64,000 nt of DNA from Lysobacterales bacterium. GTDB lineage: Bacteria > Pseudomonadota > Gammaproteobacteria > Xanthomonadales > Ahniellaceae. The position numbers and the translations under genes are program-made. Shown one piece after another: positions 1 through 8,988 of this stretch (positions are counted from its first letter, which is position 1; each line of letters opens with the position of its first letter). The notes beneath the pieces were generated by a model. That model had not been told where the DNA came from, searched no databases, and was given only the letters and a program-made list of their open reading frames with translations. The stretch covers positions 124,001 through 188,000 of the forward strand of contig JADJCM010000002.1 in NCBI GenBank assembly GCA_016703225.1, given 5' to 3'.

Positions 1-1
1 C

Positions 2-484
2 GTTGCCGTGGTTGATATCGGCGCGACCATGACCACGCTGTCGGTGCTCAAGAACCAGCGCACCATCTACACCCGCGAGCAGGTGTTCGGAGGCAAGCAG
101 CTCACCGACGAAGTGATGCGGCGCTATGGCTTGTCTTACGAGGAAGCCGGCATGGCCAAGCGCCAGGGTGGCCTCCCGGAGAGCTACGAAATCGAGGTGC
201 TGGAGCCATTCAAGGAGGCGATGGTCCAACAGATCAGTCGCCTGCTGCAGTTCTTTTTCGCCGGCACCGAATTCAGCAAGGTCGACCAGGTGGTGTTGGC
301 CGGTGGCTGCGCCTCGATTGCCGGCGTCGCCGAGATGGTCGAGGAACAGATTGGTGTACCGACCATCGTGGCCAATCCGCTTGCGGGCATGACGCTGTCG
401 AACCGGGTCCAGGCGCAGACGCTTGCCCAGGATGCGCCAGCCCTGATGATCGCATGCGGTCTCGCCCTGAGGAGCTTCGACTGA
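2..484 (+). CDS. pilM: Type IV pilus assembly protein PilM (3' part)
   Basis: This is the C-terminal part of PilM, the actin-like cytoplasmic ATPase-fold protein that links the pilus machinery to the inner-membrane PilN/PilO complex. The reading frame is open from base 2, so the gene starts outside the window; about 160 residues are visible. The piece begins with the VVDIGA phosphate-binding strand of the second actin-like subdomain, followed by a helical insert with PESYEIEVLEPF and a glycine-rich VLAGGCASIAGV stretch typical of the nucleotide pocket. It ends RSFD and its TGA overlaps the next ATG (TGATG), so it is translationally coupled to pilN. The order pilM-N-O-P-Q fixes the identity. 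Confidence 0.93.
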   Translation, partial: VAVVDIGATMTTLSVLKNQRTIYTREQVFGGKQLTDEVMRRYGLSYEEAGMAKRQGGLPESYEIEVLEPFKEAMVQQISRLLQFFFAGTEFSKVDQVVLAGGCASIAGVAEMVEEQIGVPTIVANPLAGMTLSNRVQAQTLAQDAPALMIACGLALRSFD

Positions 485-1113
485 TGGCCAAGATCAACCT
501 ATTGCCGTGGCGCGCGGAGCGACGCAAGGCGCGCGAACGCGAGTTCCAGACCATGCTCGGGGGCGCCCTGCTGATGGGCGCGCTCGCGGTGGGGGCTGCG
601 ATTTTCCATTGGGGTGGCCTGCACGAGGACCAGGCTGTGCGCAATCAGTTGCTCGAGCGAGAGATCACCGCGCTTGACGCCAAGATCAAGGAAATCGATG
701 CCTTGCAGCAGACGCGGGAACAGCTGCTGCAGCGCAAGCGCATCATCGAACAGCTGCAGTCCAGCCGGACGCAGATGGTGCACATGTTCGATGAACTGGT
801 TCGGACGCTTCCGGACGGAGTGCGCCTGACATCGTTGAAGCAGAGCGCTGACTCGCTGGAGATCGGCGGAATGGCGCAGTCGAATGCGAGAGTATCGGCG
901 TATATGCGGAACATGGAGAAGGCCGGTTGGATCCGCAATCCAGACCTCAAGATTGTCGAGGCCACCACGCCCGACAAGTCAGCGCGCTACCGGTTCTCGC
1001 TCACGGCCAATCTGCGCAAGTCTGAAGACGAGAAGGTCGAAGGACAAGGCGCCGACGCAGAGACCGGAGATCCTGGAGCCGCCGCCACTGCATCGGACGG
1101 AGGCGTGCCATGA
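484..1113 (+). CDS. pilN: Type IV pilus inner-membrane protein PilN
   Basis: PilN is a bitopic inner-membrane protein that binds PilM through a short cytoplasmic peptide and pairs with PilO in the periplasm. The product is 209 residues. Its N-terminus MAKINLLPWR contains the INLLPWR motif that docks in PilM. One transmembrane segment spans about residues 25-45, then comes a coiled-coil (about 50-95) and a periplasmic ferredoxin-like domain ending in an acidic low-complexity tail. A longer frame begins upstream, but the ATG at 484 overlapping the pilM stop puts the docking motif at the N-terminus as in the family. Its stop overlaps the pilO start by ATGA. Confidence 0.95.
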   Translation: MAKINLLPWRAERRKAREREFQTMLGGALLMGALAVGAAIFHWGGLHEDQAVRNQLLEREITALDAKIKEIDALQQTREQLLQRKRIIEQLQSSRTQMVHMFDELVRTLPDGVRLTSLKQSADSLEIGGMAQSNARVSAYMRNMEKAGWIRNPDLKIVEATTPDKSARYRFSLTANLRKSEDEKVEGQGADAETGDPGAAATASDGGVP

Positions 1114-1814
1114 AGCTGTCTGACATCAACAATCTCGACGCCAAGAACTATGGGTCTTGGCCGCTGCCGATCAAGTTCCTGGCCGCATTCCTGTTGTTTG
1201 CAGTCGTCGTCGCCGCCGGCATCTTCATGAAGATCAAGCCTGCCAACGACGAGTTGGAAGTGCTGCGGGCCAAGGAACTGGAGTTGGTCTCGGTCTTTAC
1301 CGAGAAGCAGGGCAAAGTCGTCAATCTCGAGGAGTACAAGAAGCAACTTGAGGAGATGAGGGAGCTGTTGCGCCAGATGATCCGTCAATTGCCCAGTAAG
1401 ACCGAGATGCCGGACCTCCTGATCGACGTATCCCAGACCGCACTTTCCTCCGGAATCGACAACGAATTGTTCGAGCCGGGTCCGGAGGTCGCCAAGGAGT
1501 TCTACGCCGAGAAGCCGATTACCTTGCGCATGAAGGGTACCTACCACCAGTTTGGAGCGTTTGTCAGTGGTGTGGCGTCGCTGCCGCGGGTCGTCATTCT
1601 GACCATGCACGATGTTTCGCTCACACCGGTGGACAAGGCGGCAACGGCGCCGGGCGGCAAGGCGGGGGCGGCGTCCTCCAGCTCCGGTTCTCTGGTGCTG
1701 GAGGGTACGGTCAAAACTTATCGTTACCTGGACGAAGACGAGCTTTCTGCTGTGTCGGCAGAGACGACCTCCGCGGGTGCTGGGGCGGCAACCTCAGCCC
1801 GTCCGGCGCAGTGA
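1110..1814 (+). CDS. pilO: Type IV pilus inner-membrane protein PilO
   Basis: PilO forms heterodimers with PilN in the periplasm and connects them to the lipoprotein PilP. The 234-residue product has a short cytoplasmic start, a transmembrane helix at about residues 22-42, a coiled-coil (about 45-95) and a ferredoxin-like core containing the FYAEKPITLRMKGTYHQFGAF region conserved in PilO. The C-terminal 30 residues are a Ser/Ala/Thr-rich tail. The start ATG overlaps the pilN stop by four bases. The frame and neighbours leave little doubt about the assignment. Confidence 0.95.
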   Translation: MKLSDINNLDAKNYGSWPLPIKFLAAFLLFAVVVAAGIFMKIKPANDELEVLRAKELELVSVFTEKQGKVVNLEEYKKQLEEMRELLRQMIRQLPSKTEMPDLLIDVSQTALSSGIDNELFEPGPEVAKEFYAEKPITLRMKGTYHQFGAFVSGVASLPRVVILTMHDVSLTPVDKAATAPGGKAGAASSSSGSLVLEGTVKTYRYLDEDELSAVSAETTSAGAGAATSARPAQ

Positions 1815-1824
1815 GGAGGGCACC

Positions 1825-2364
1825 ATGAGGATGCACAACATGCGACTGGAAACCTCCGTTCCTGCAATCGCTCTCGGATTATCGCTGTTGCTCGGCGGTT
1901 GCGCCAAGGGTACCCGTGATCTCGAGGAACAGCTCTACGAGATCCGTTCTCGTCAAGGGGCACCGGTTGAGCCGCTACCGGCAATGCGTGAATTTCCCCC
2001 GTTTCCCTACGCCGCGTTCGAGTTGCGGGATCCGTTCGCGCCCTTCAGCGAGGACGAGAACGCGCCTTCAGGCGGCGGTGTTGGTCCGAAGCCCGATCCG
2101 GACCGACCGAAGGAGTACCTCGAGTCCTATCCACTCGATAGTCTCGACATGGTCGGAACTCTCGGCACCGTCAACGAATTGACCGCGCTGCTGAATGACC
2201 CGGACGGAGTGGTGCACCGGTTGCGGCCTGGCAACTACATCGGCCAGAACGATGGGCAGATCACCGCCATCTACGAAGACAGAGTTGACTTGGTGGAATT
2301 GGTTTCCAATGGCAATGGCGGTTGGATCGAGCGTCCTGCGTCGATCGCGCTGGACGATGAATAA
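1825..2364 (+). CDS. pilP: Type IV pilus lipoprotein PilP
   Basis: PilP is the inner-membrane-anchored lipoprotein that bridges PilN/PilO to the secretin PilQ. The ATG at 1825 follows a strong ribosome binding site (gaggaggg at 1813-1820) 10 bases after the pilO stop; the frame is open further upstream but lacks such a site. The 179-residue protein has a signal peptide with lipobox LLGGC, then a disordered stretch and a C-terminal beta domain. The FELRDPFAPF motif seen in PilP proteins lies around residues 65-75. The spacing to pilQ (15 bases) and order support one operon. Confidence 0.94.
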   Translation: MRMHNMRLETSVPAIALGLSLLLGGCAKGTRDLEEQLYEIRSRQGAPVEPLPAMREFPPFPYAAFELRDPFAPFSEDENAPSGGGVGPKPDPDRPKEYLESYPLDSLDMVGTLGTVNELTALLNDPDGVVHRLRPGNYIGQNDGQITAIYEDRVDLVELVSNGNGGWIERPASIALDDE

Positions 2365-2379
2365 TCAGGAGTGGCACGC

Positions 2380-4623
2380 ATGAGCACACAAACGATCACG
2401 CAACGGCTCGCGCAACACATTGATGCCGGCTTGCTCACGACGCTCGGTCGTACGGTCATCATCACAGCACTGGCGTTCATCTCGGTTGGCGCGCTCGCGT
2501 CCAATCGGGTCGAGGACATCAGTTATGCGTCGACGCCGGATGGGACGACGGAGATCACGATCCGGCTGGCCAGTCCGCCGCAGGCGCCACGGGCCTTTGC
2601 CACGGAGTCGCCGCCGCGAATCGCCGTGGACCTGGATGACACCCAGAACGGATTGACCGAGCGCCGCATCAATGTCGGCAGTGGCGCTGCGGCGTCGGTC
2701 TCGGCGGTGGAAGCGGGAGGGCGGACGCGAGTTGTCGTAGAGCTCTTCCACCCCGCTGCGTTCGAGTCGCGGATCGACGGCAATAGCCTCATCCTGGCGA
2801 TCGCGAGGGGTGCTGGCAAAGTCGAGACGCCCGCGGTCGGCAGCGCAACCGCCGGAATTCGCCAGCCCAGCGTGACGCAAGTCGACTTTCGCCGCGGAAC
2901 TGCGGGCGAGGGACGCGTGATCGTCAACTTCGACAAGGATGGCGCCGGCACTGACCTGCGTCGCGAGGGCAACAAGTTGATCGTGGACCTGTTTGATGTG
3001 AGCCTGTCGAACGACTTGCCGATTCGCCTGGACGTGACCGACTTCGCGACGCCGGTTCAGTTCATCGAGACGCGAGCGCGCGGCGGCGCGCGCATGGAAA
3101 TCCAGACCACCGGTGCGTTCGAGCACATGGCCTACCAGACCGGAAATGAACTGGTGGTCGAGATCGCAAAAGTCACGGCAAAGGACGATGAGCGCAAGAA
3201 GCTCGGCGAGCCGGTCGAGTACGATGGTACGCCGGTTACTTTCAACATCCAGGACATCCCGGTGCGCTCGGCATTGCAGCTGATCGCCGATGTCTCCGAG
3301 TTGAACATCGTGGTAGCCGACAGCGTGAGCGGAAACGTCACCTTGCGACTGGTCAATGTTCCGTGGGATCAGGCGCTCGACATCATTCTTCAGGCCAAGG
3401 GCCTCGACAAGCGCAGCCAGGGCAATGTCGTCTGGATTGCCCCGACCGCCGAGATCGCGCAACGCGAGCAGGCGATAGAAGACGCGCGCATCGCACTGGA
3501 AGACCGCGCTCCGTTGCTGACCGAATACATTGCCGTGAACTACGGCAGTGCCCAGGACATCGTAAAGCTGCTCACTGAAGATGCAATTCAAGCAACACAG
3601 CAGGGTGGGGGTCAGCAGGCCCAAAACCTGGAACGCGGGTTTTTGTCGAAGCGCGGCAGCGTCACTTTTGACAAGCGCACCAATACGCTATTGGTGAACG
3701 ACACGGCCGAGAAGATCAAGGAGCTGAAGGATCTGATCGAATTGCTGGATCGTCCAGTCGATCAGGTGCTGATCGAGGCGCGTATCGTTGTTGCCACGGA
3801 CACGTTCTCCAGAGAGCTTGGTGCGCGCTTCGGTGTATCTGGTGCCTACGAGGACCACCATGGCAACGTCATCACATCGTCGGGAACGGTCCAGGGGACC
3901 GACCAGATGATCAATGCGGCCTTGGCCAATCGGCTGGCAGGTCGTTCCAGCGGGCTTCCCGTAGCAACGCCGGGGGCGAATGGCTCCGGGATTTTCGGCC
4001 CGGCGCTTTCGAACCGACTGAATGTCAATCTGCCCGCGTCAGCTGGTGCCGGGAGCTTCGGCTGGTCGGTGCTGGCAGCGGACTATATTCTTGACTTGGA
4101 ACTGTCTGCGCTCCAGACCGAGGGCAGGGGCGAAGTCGTGGCGAGTCCGCGGGTTATCACTGCGAACCAGCGCGAGGCCGTCATCAAGCAAGGCGACGAG
4201 GTGGGCTACGTGACCATTTCGGCATCGGGTGGAGGTGGTGGCATTCCGATTCCGCAGGTCCAGTTCAAGGAAGTGCTGCTGGAGCTCAAAGTCACGCCAA
4301 CCATTACTCAGGACGACCGCATCTTCCTGGCCATGAATGTGAAGAAGGACGAGCTTGCTGGCTACGTCTCCACCTCGATCGGCGACGTGCCGCAAATCAA
4401 CAAGCGCGAGTTGAATACGGCGGTGTTGGTCGACAACGGCCAAACCGTTGTGCTTGGCGGTGTGTACGAGTTCAAGACCCGCGAGGACCTGGCCAAGGTG
4501 CCGTTCCTCGGGGATATCCCCGCCATCGGCAATCTGTTCAAGAAAAAGTCGCGCTTAACATCCAAGGCGGAGCTGCTCATTTTCGTAACGCCCAAGATCC
4601 TGCGCCAACGGGGCAAGAAATGA
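2380..4623 (+). CDS. pilQ: Type IV pilus secretin PilQ
   Basis: PilQ is the multimeric outer-membrane channel through which the pilus passes. The product is 747 residues from the ATG at 2380, which has an AGGAG site 8 bases upstream; a GTG 9 bases earlier is in frame but poorly placed. After a signal-anchor-like N-terminus come two AMIN domains (about 45-130 and 165-265) for peptidoglycan binding, an STN/N0 domain beginning VTFNIQDIPVRSALQLIADV, N1-type domain(s), and the secretin core. The core has the GEVVASPRVITANQ strand and ends with GGVYEF, VPFLGDIPAIGNLFK and the final LLIFVTPKIL motif, all characteristic of secretins. Confidence 0.96.
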   Translation: MSTQTITQRLAQHIDAGLLTTLGRTVIITALAFISVGALASNRVEDISYASTPDGTTEITIRLASPPQAPRAFATESPPRIAVDLDDTQNGLTERRINVGSGAAASVSAVEAGGRTRVVVELFHPAAFESRIDGNSLILAIARGAGKVETPAVGSATAGIRQPSVTQVDFRRGTAGEGRVIVNFDKDGAGTDLRREGNKLIVDLFDVSLSNDLPIRLDVTDFATPVQFIETRARGGARMEIQTTGAFEHMAYQTGNELVVEIAKVTAKDDERKKLGEPVEYDGTPVTFNIQDIPVRSALQLIADVSELNIVVADSVSGNVTLRLVNVPWDQALDIILQAKGLDKRSQGNVVWIAPTAEIAQREQAIEDARIALEDRAPLLTEYIAVNYGSAQDIVKLLTEDAIQATQQGGGQQAQNLERGFLSKRGSVTFDKRTNTLLVNDTAEKIKELKDLIELLDRPVDQVLIEARIVVATDTFSRELGARFGVSGAYEDHHGNVITSSGTVQGTDQMINAALANRLAGRSSGLPVATPGANGSGIFGPALSNRLNVNLPASAGAGSFGWSVLAADYILDLELSALQTEGRGEVVASPRVITANQREAVIKQGDEVGYVTISASGGGGGIPIPQVQFKEVLLELKVTPTITQDDRIFLAMNVKKDELAGYVSTSIGDVPQINKRELNTAVLVDNGQTVVLGGVYEFKTREDLAKVPFLGDIPAIGNLFKKKSRLTSKAELLIFVTPKILRQRGKK

Positions 4624-4671
4624 TCGGAATCATGACCAATTTGAACTCGGGTACAGAACGTGGAGATCGAC

Positions 4672-7566
4672 ATGACTAAGTTCGCGAAGGCAGTGGGCGC
4701 ATGGCTGGCCGCGCTCGCGCTGGCCAGCTGCGGTGGCGGTGGCAGTAGCGGCAACGATGGTGGCTTTACGGCACCGGGGTTGCGCGTGGTGGTATCGCCG
4801 GCACAGAGCCAAACCACCCCGTTCGCGCTGGTCGATGTGCCGGTACGCGTGACCTCGTCAAACGGGACTGCCGTCTCCGATGGCACGCAGGTGACGGTGC
4901 AGGTCTCGTCCGGCAGCATCGGCTTGGTGTCCTCGCTGCAACGCGTCGGCACCGGACCGTTCATTGGCGAGCGCATCACGGCCACGACCAGCGGTGGCAC
5001 CGCGCTGTTCCGCTTTCACAGTCGCGCTGTAGGCGCCATGACGCTGACGGCGACTGCTGTCAATTCGGCAGCTGGCTCGGCTCAGGTGTCGGCGACGGCC
5101 GGTATCACCATCTCGGCTGGAGCGCCAGCCGATCCACGGTTGAGTCTGGTTGCGCAAACAACGTCGCTGCCGCTCAACCGATTCGGGGTTTCTCCCTTTA
5201 TTGGGTCGCCCTTCATGAGCGAGATTACCTTGACATGGCGGCGTCTGAACGGCGAGCTCGTGACGGTCGTTCCCTCCGGCCGTACGCTGACCGCTGCCGT
5301 CTCGGTCAATCCGGTCAATCCCGCCGGCGGCTTCTCCATGCTGGACGATCCGGAGACCATAGATGACCCGTCTACTCCGGAAATCGAAAACAACGAGTTC
5401 CTGACCATCATGGGTCAGGCGCCTGTCGACGTGGTTGCGGGCAAGGCCAACCTTTTTTTCCACAGCTACAACGAAGCTGGGACGGCGGTAATGACGGTCA
5501 CCACGCAGGATCCGGACACCGACGAGACGGTCCAGACGCAATTGACCTTCGTCACTGTTTCCGGCCTGCCGCCGCTCCCAGCCTCGATCGATCTCAGCCG
5601 CAACGGTCGATACCTTTACGCCAATGATGCGCCAGGCAATCACGTGGAGCATATCCAAGCGTACGTCTACGACGGTTCCGGAGCCAAGGTGCCCGATCCG
5701 GGCACGAGTTCCGCGCCTGTAAACAACGTCGAAGTGGAAATCGTGGCGGGAGCGCAGGGCGGCGAACGTCTGCGGTCCGTCAACGCGCAGGGCCAGACCA
5801 TGACTGCGGGGACCGTCCGTGCGCGGACATTGCAAGGCATCGCTGGTTTCTCCTACGAGGCGGGAACCCGGGTCGGTACGTTCCAAATTCGGGCTACCAG
5901 TGATCGTGCGGACAATAACGTCGATAACGGCATCTCGGACGCAGTGTCTTCGCTGATCAGTGTGACGGTCGGGGACGGGCGGCTGTTTGACCTCGATATC
6001 ACCACGGCGACACAGGAGGCGATCACCGAGATCGTGTTTGACGACGGCGTGTCGCAGTCGAACACCGGGTCGTACCTGTTCAACGTGGCGGCTCTGGCGA
6101 CAGATCGCTACGGCAACCCCGTGACCTCCGGTACTGAGATCCGGTTTGGGGCTATCGACGGGCCGCAGAGCGGAGGTGATTTCGCGATCCATGGTGGTGA
6201 CGGCGATCCGCAAGAAGGAGGTACCGCGTTCACCGCTCCCACGGGTGCGTTCAAGACGGCCGGGGGCGGCGCGGGTCCCAATGACACGTTGATCGTATTC
6301 GGCGAGGAGTCGAACGGGAATCGCGATCTGGAAAGCGCGCGCCGAGTTGCTTCGGTGCCGACCAACACGAGTCTCACGGTCGCGCAGAGGTTCAATCACA
6401 ACGATGACACGGGCGCCGCAGTGAACAATGGCCCGGTGCTTCCGTACGTGATTGGTCGTGCGCAGGACGCGAATGTGACAGCCTCGGCCCTCACTGACCA
6501 GAACGGCGTGGTGTTCGCACAGATGGCCTACCCCGCTTCGAAGATTGGCAAGCTGGCGATTCTTTATGCACAGGGCAATGGCGACATCGTCAACGGCGCG
6601 CCAGAGCTGGTGACCGATGCCGAGTACCTGCGGCTCCCGGGCATGTCTCCGGGGACGATCTTGGCCTCGCCGGATCCGATTGCCGGCAATTCCACGGTCG
6701 GCGTGCAGGTTTGCGTGCTGGACGCGAGGGGCCAGGGAGTGCCAGGCGCGCGCTTGATGTTCACCTTCGAGAATCTGTTCGGACAAGGCAGTGTCGATGG
6801 AGTCGCGAACCAGGGGCAGCTTGCAAATCTGACCGGATCTGATGGATGTGTAATCGCCACAGTGTTGACATCGGGTCTGCCGCAGTCCGACGCCGAGCAA
6901 GGCAAGCTCCGCTTCAGCCTCGGATCCGTCAGCGACGACATCAGCATTCGGGTCAACAACAATTGGTACCTGTATGCATTCCCGAGCCGTACCTCTGGCG
7001 ACGGAGCACGGATCTTCACCCTGCGCTTGGTCGACTCTTCGGGCGTCCGTGTGCCCAACGTGCTTATCGTTGGAACCTGTGAGGCCAACTCGCCGCAGTT
7101 CCTGAACATCAGCACGCATCCGGGACTGACCAACGCCCAGGGCGAAACCATCACAGTTATCGATGCAGAAGGTTTCGATCTGGTTGGTGGCAGCGGCGGC
7201 AGCGATGCAGGTTGCACGTTCCGCACTATCAACAACGAGGCTGACGTAGAAATCGTTTGGGGAACCCGTGATATTTGCGACTACTTCAGTCCGTCGCCGC
7301 CAGCTGGTTGCGATTCGGCCAATATCGAGGTGGTGATGAGCACGGGCGGCAACGTTATGTCGACCAATCCGTCGACAGCGTTGAACTGCAACGGCCCCGG
7401 CACTTGCGTGGCCACGTTCAACCCGTTCGCCAATATCGTCCTCGCGGCGTCCGCGAATGCGACTTGGGGTGGGGCTTGCGCAGTGTGCGGTGCCGGTGTT
7501 CCGATTTGCACAGTCGCACTGGGTGCGGCGGGCAGCACGACGAGCTGCAACGTGAGCATTCCGTAG
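4672..7566 (+). CDS. Large Ig-like/invasin-type lipoprotein, downstream of pilQ
   Basis: The 964-residue protein starts at the ATG at 4672, with ggaga 6 bases upstream. Its signal peptide ends in the lipobox LASC, followed by a Gly/Ser linker, so it is predicted to be a lipoprotein. The body reads as tandem bacterial Ig-like (Big_1/invasin type) beta domains: repeated stretches such as DGTQVTVQVSSGSIG, GNPVTSGTEIRFG and GQGVPGARLMFTF, where a change-of-state loop precedes a beta strand. The last 80 residues are cysteine-rich. It lies 48 bases after pilQ with no terminator between, and a strong terminator follows, so it is probably the last gene of the pilus operon. Its function is unknown; an adhesin or pilus-associated surface protein is inferred only from position and fold. 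Confidence 0.85.
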   Translation: MTKFAKAVGAWLAALALASCGGGGSSGNDGGFTAPGLRVVVSPAQSQTTPFALVDVPVRVTSSNGTAVSDGTQVTVQVSSGSIGLVSSLQRVGTGPFIGERITATTSGGTALFRFHSRAVGAMTLTATAVNSAAGSAQVSATAGITISAGAPADPRLSLVAQTTSLPLNRFGVSPFIGSPFMSEITLTWRRLNGELVTVVPSGRTLTAAVSVNPVNPAGGFSMLDDPETIDDPSTPEIENNEFLTIMGQAPVDVVAGKANLFFHSYNEAGTAVMTVTTQDPDTDETVQTQLTFVTVSGLPPLPASIDLSRNGRYLYANDAPGNHVEHIQAYVYDGSGAKVPDPGTSSAPVNNVEVEIVAGAQGGERLRSVNAQGQTMTAGTVRARTLQGIAGFSYEAGTRVGTFQIRATSDRADNNVDNGISDAVSSLISVTVGDGRLFDLDITTATQEAITEIVFDDGVSQSNTGSYLFNVAALATDRYGNPVTSGTEIRFGAIDGPQSGGDFAIHGGDGDPQEGGTAFTAPTGAFKTAGGGAGPNDTLIVFGEESNGNRDLESARRVASVPTNTSLTVAQRFNHNDDTGAAVNNGPVLPYVIGRAQDANVTASALTDQNGVVFAQMAYPASKIGKLAILYAQGNGDIVNGAPELVTDAEYLRLPGMSPGTILASPDPIAGNSTVGVQVCVLDARGQGVPGARLMFTFENLFGQGSVDGVANQGQLANLTGSDGCVIATVLTSGLPQSDAEQGKLRFSLGSVSDDISIRVNNNWYLYAFPSRTSGDGARIFTLRLVDSSGVRVPNVLIVGTCEANSPQFLNISTHPGLTNAQGETITVIDAEGFDLVGGSGGSDAGCTFRTINNEADVEIVWGTRDICDYFSPSPPAGCDSANIEVVMSTGGNVMSTNPSTALNCNGPGTCVATFNPFANIVLAASANATWGGACAVCGAGVPICTVALGAAGSTTSCNVSIP

Positions 7567-7590
7567 TCTCACGCGCACGGTGTGTTTGGA

Positions 7591-7622
7591 ACGAAGGCCG
7601 CCTCAGGGCGGCCTTCGTCTTT
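7591..7622 (+). terminator. Rho-independent terminator after the pil operon
   Basis: A perfect 12-bp stem (acgaaggccgcc at 7591-7602 with ggcggccttcgt at 7607-7618) encloses a TCAG loop and is followed by CTTT. It lies 25 bases after the lipoprotein stop and before the next gene, so it closes the pil operon. Confidence 0.88.
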
Positions 7623-7675
7623 GGGACGGCGCTGCGCTGCGCTGTTAGCATTCCGCTCAGCGTGGAGAGTCGCCG

Positions 7676-8866
7676 ATGGGAACCAAGCGCCTGCAGTTCA
7701 GTCCCGGTGAGGTCGTGTTCCGCGAGGGCGATCCGCCCACATCGGCTTACCTGGTCGAGTCCGGAAAGGTCGAGATCCTGACGCAGCAGGATGGAATTCC
7801 GCTGGTGCTGAGCATCCTCGGGCCGGGCGATTTGCTCGGAGAAATGGCGGTGATCGATGATGCGCCGCGTACCGCCACCGCCCGTGCGCTGACCGAGGTG
7901 CGTCTGATCGAAGTCGATCGGGCGCAGATCAACGAGCGCATCGAGGCCTCCGACCCGATCGTGCGCGCACTGCTGAAGGGTCAGTTGAACCGGTATCGTT
8001 CAGCACTGAATGCCCTGCGCAGCGGCGAGGCACCGGTGGTGGTGAGTTCGAGCGGCGAGCACAGCCTCGACGCGGATGGCTATGACGACACGGCCGTGGC
8101 CAAGATCCACCTAGAGACGCAATTGCGCGACGCGCTGAACAACCGCACGCTCGAGGTGCGCTTCCAGCCGATCTATGAGATCCGCGAGCAACGCATCAGC
8201 GGCTATGAGGCGCTGGTGCGCTGGACGCATCCGGTGCGCGGCGCGATTTCTCCGGCTGAGTTCATCGCGCTCGCCGAGGAAACGTCGCTGATTTTGCCGG
8301 TCGGCGAATACGTGCTGGATCGGGTTGCGGAAACTCTGGCCAGACTTTCCGAACTCGGCGTCGATCCCCTGCCATTCATGGCGGTCAACATGTCCGGGCG
8401 TCAGCTTGCCGAGGCCGACATGCTGTCGGCGGTTCAGGGTGCTTCGGCGCGCCATGGCATCGATCCGTGCGACATCAAGATTGAGGTGACCGAAAGCCTG
8501 ATGCTCGACTTCGAACGTGTCGGTGAACTGATCGCCCGCTGCGACGCGCTGGGGATCAAGGTTGCGCTCGACGACTTCGGCACCGGATACTCGAATCTCG
8601 GACATCTGCACAAGCTGCAGTTCTCGACCGTGAAAATTGATCAGGGCTTCGTGCGCCAGATGCTGGAGGCGCCCCGTTGTCATGCGATTGTTCGCGCCAT
8701 CGTGCAGATGGTGCACGCGCTCGACTCCGACATCGTGGCCGAAGGAGTGGAAACCGAAGCCCAATTGCAGGCCCTCGGTGCGCTCAACTGTCGCTACGCG
8801 CAGGGTTACCTGATCGGTCGGCCACAGACCTTCGAAGAAATGCGCCGCAACCACGGGATCGACTAA
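7676..8866 (+). CDS. Cyclic nucleotide-binding domain / EAL phosphodiesterase fusion
   Basis: The 396-residue protein joins a CRP-type cyclic nucleotide-binding domain (about 8-115) to a c-di-GMP phosphodiesterase EAL domain (about 145-392). The first domain keeps the phosphate-binding cassette GEMAVIDDAPRTATA with the Gly-Glu and Arg expected for ligand binding. The EAL domain has YEALVRW, the Asn in AVNMSGRQ, the Glu in EVTES, DDFGTGYSNLG, KIDQGF and EGVETEAQ, so its metal and catalytic residues look intact. No membrane segment is seen; it should be cytoplasmic. An SD (ggagag) precedes the ATG by 6 bases. It probably hydrolyses c-di-GMP in response to a second nucleotide; this link is inferred from architecture. 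Confidence 0.9.
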   Translation: MGTKRLQFSPGEVVFREGDPPTSAYLVESGKVEILTQQDGIPLVLSILGPGDLLGEMAVIDDAPRTATARALTEVRLIEVDRAQINERIEASDPIVRALLKGQLNRYRSALNALRSGEAPVVVSSSGEHSLDADGYDDTAVAKIHLETQLRDALNNRTLEVRFQPIYEIREQRISGYEALVRWTHPVRGAISPAEFIALAEETSLILPVGEYVLDRVAETLARLSELGVDPLPFMAVNMSGRQLAEADMLSAVQGASARHGIDPCDIKIEVTESLMLDFERVGELIARCDALGIKVALDDFGTGYSNLGHLHKLQFSTVKIDQGFVRQMLEAPRCHAIVRAIVQMVHALDSDIVAEGVETEAQLQALGALNCRYAQGYLIGRPQTFEEMRRNHGID

Positions 8867-8988
8867 GGGCGTGCTGGCGAATTGGGGGCGGCAGCCAGCG
8901 CCGGTTGCCGCATGCAACGGCTGCCGGGACAATGGCGATCCGCGCGCAGAAAGAGACTGCGCCCATCGTAGACCCTGAGAGAGATCCC

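Noticed and set aside
4858..7578. A 906-codon frame on the minus strand opposite the Ig-like lipoprotein
   Set aside because: It is a GC-rich shadow; it has no SD, no domain pattern and lies fully opposite a gene with lipobox and Ig-like text.
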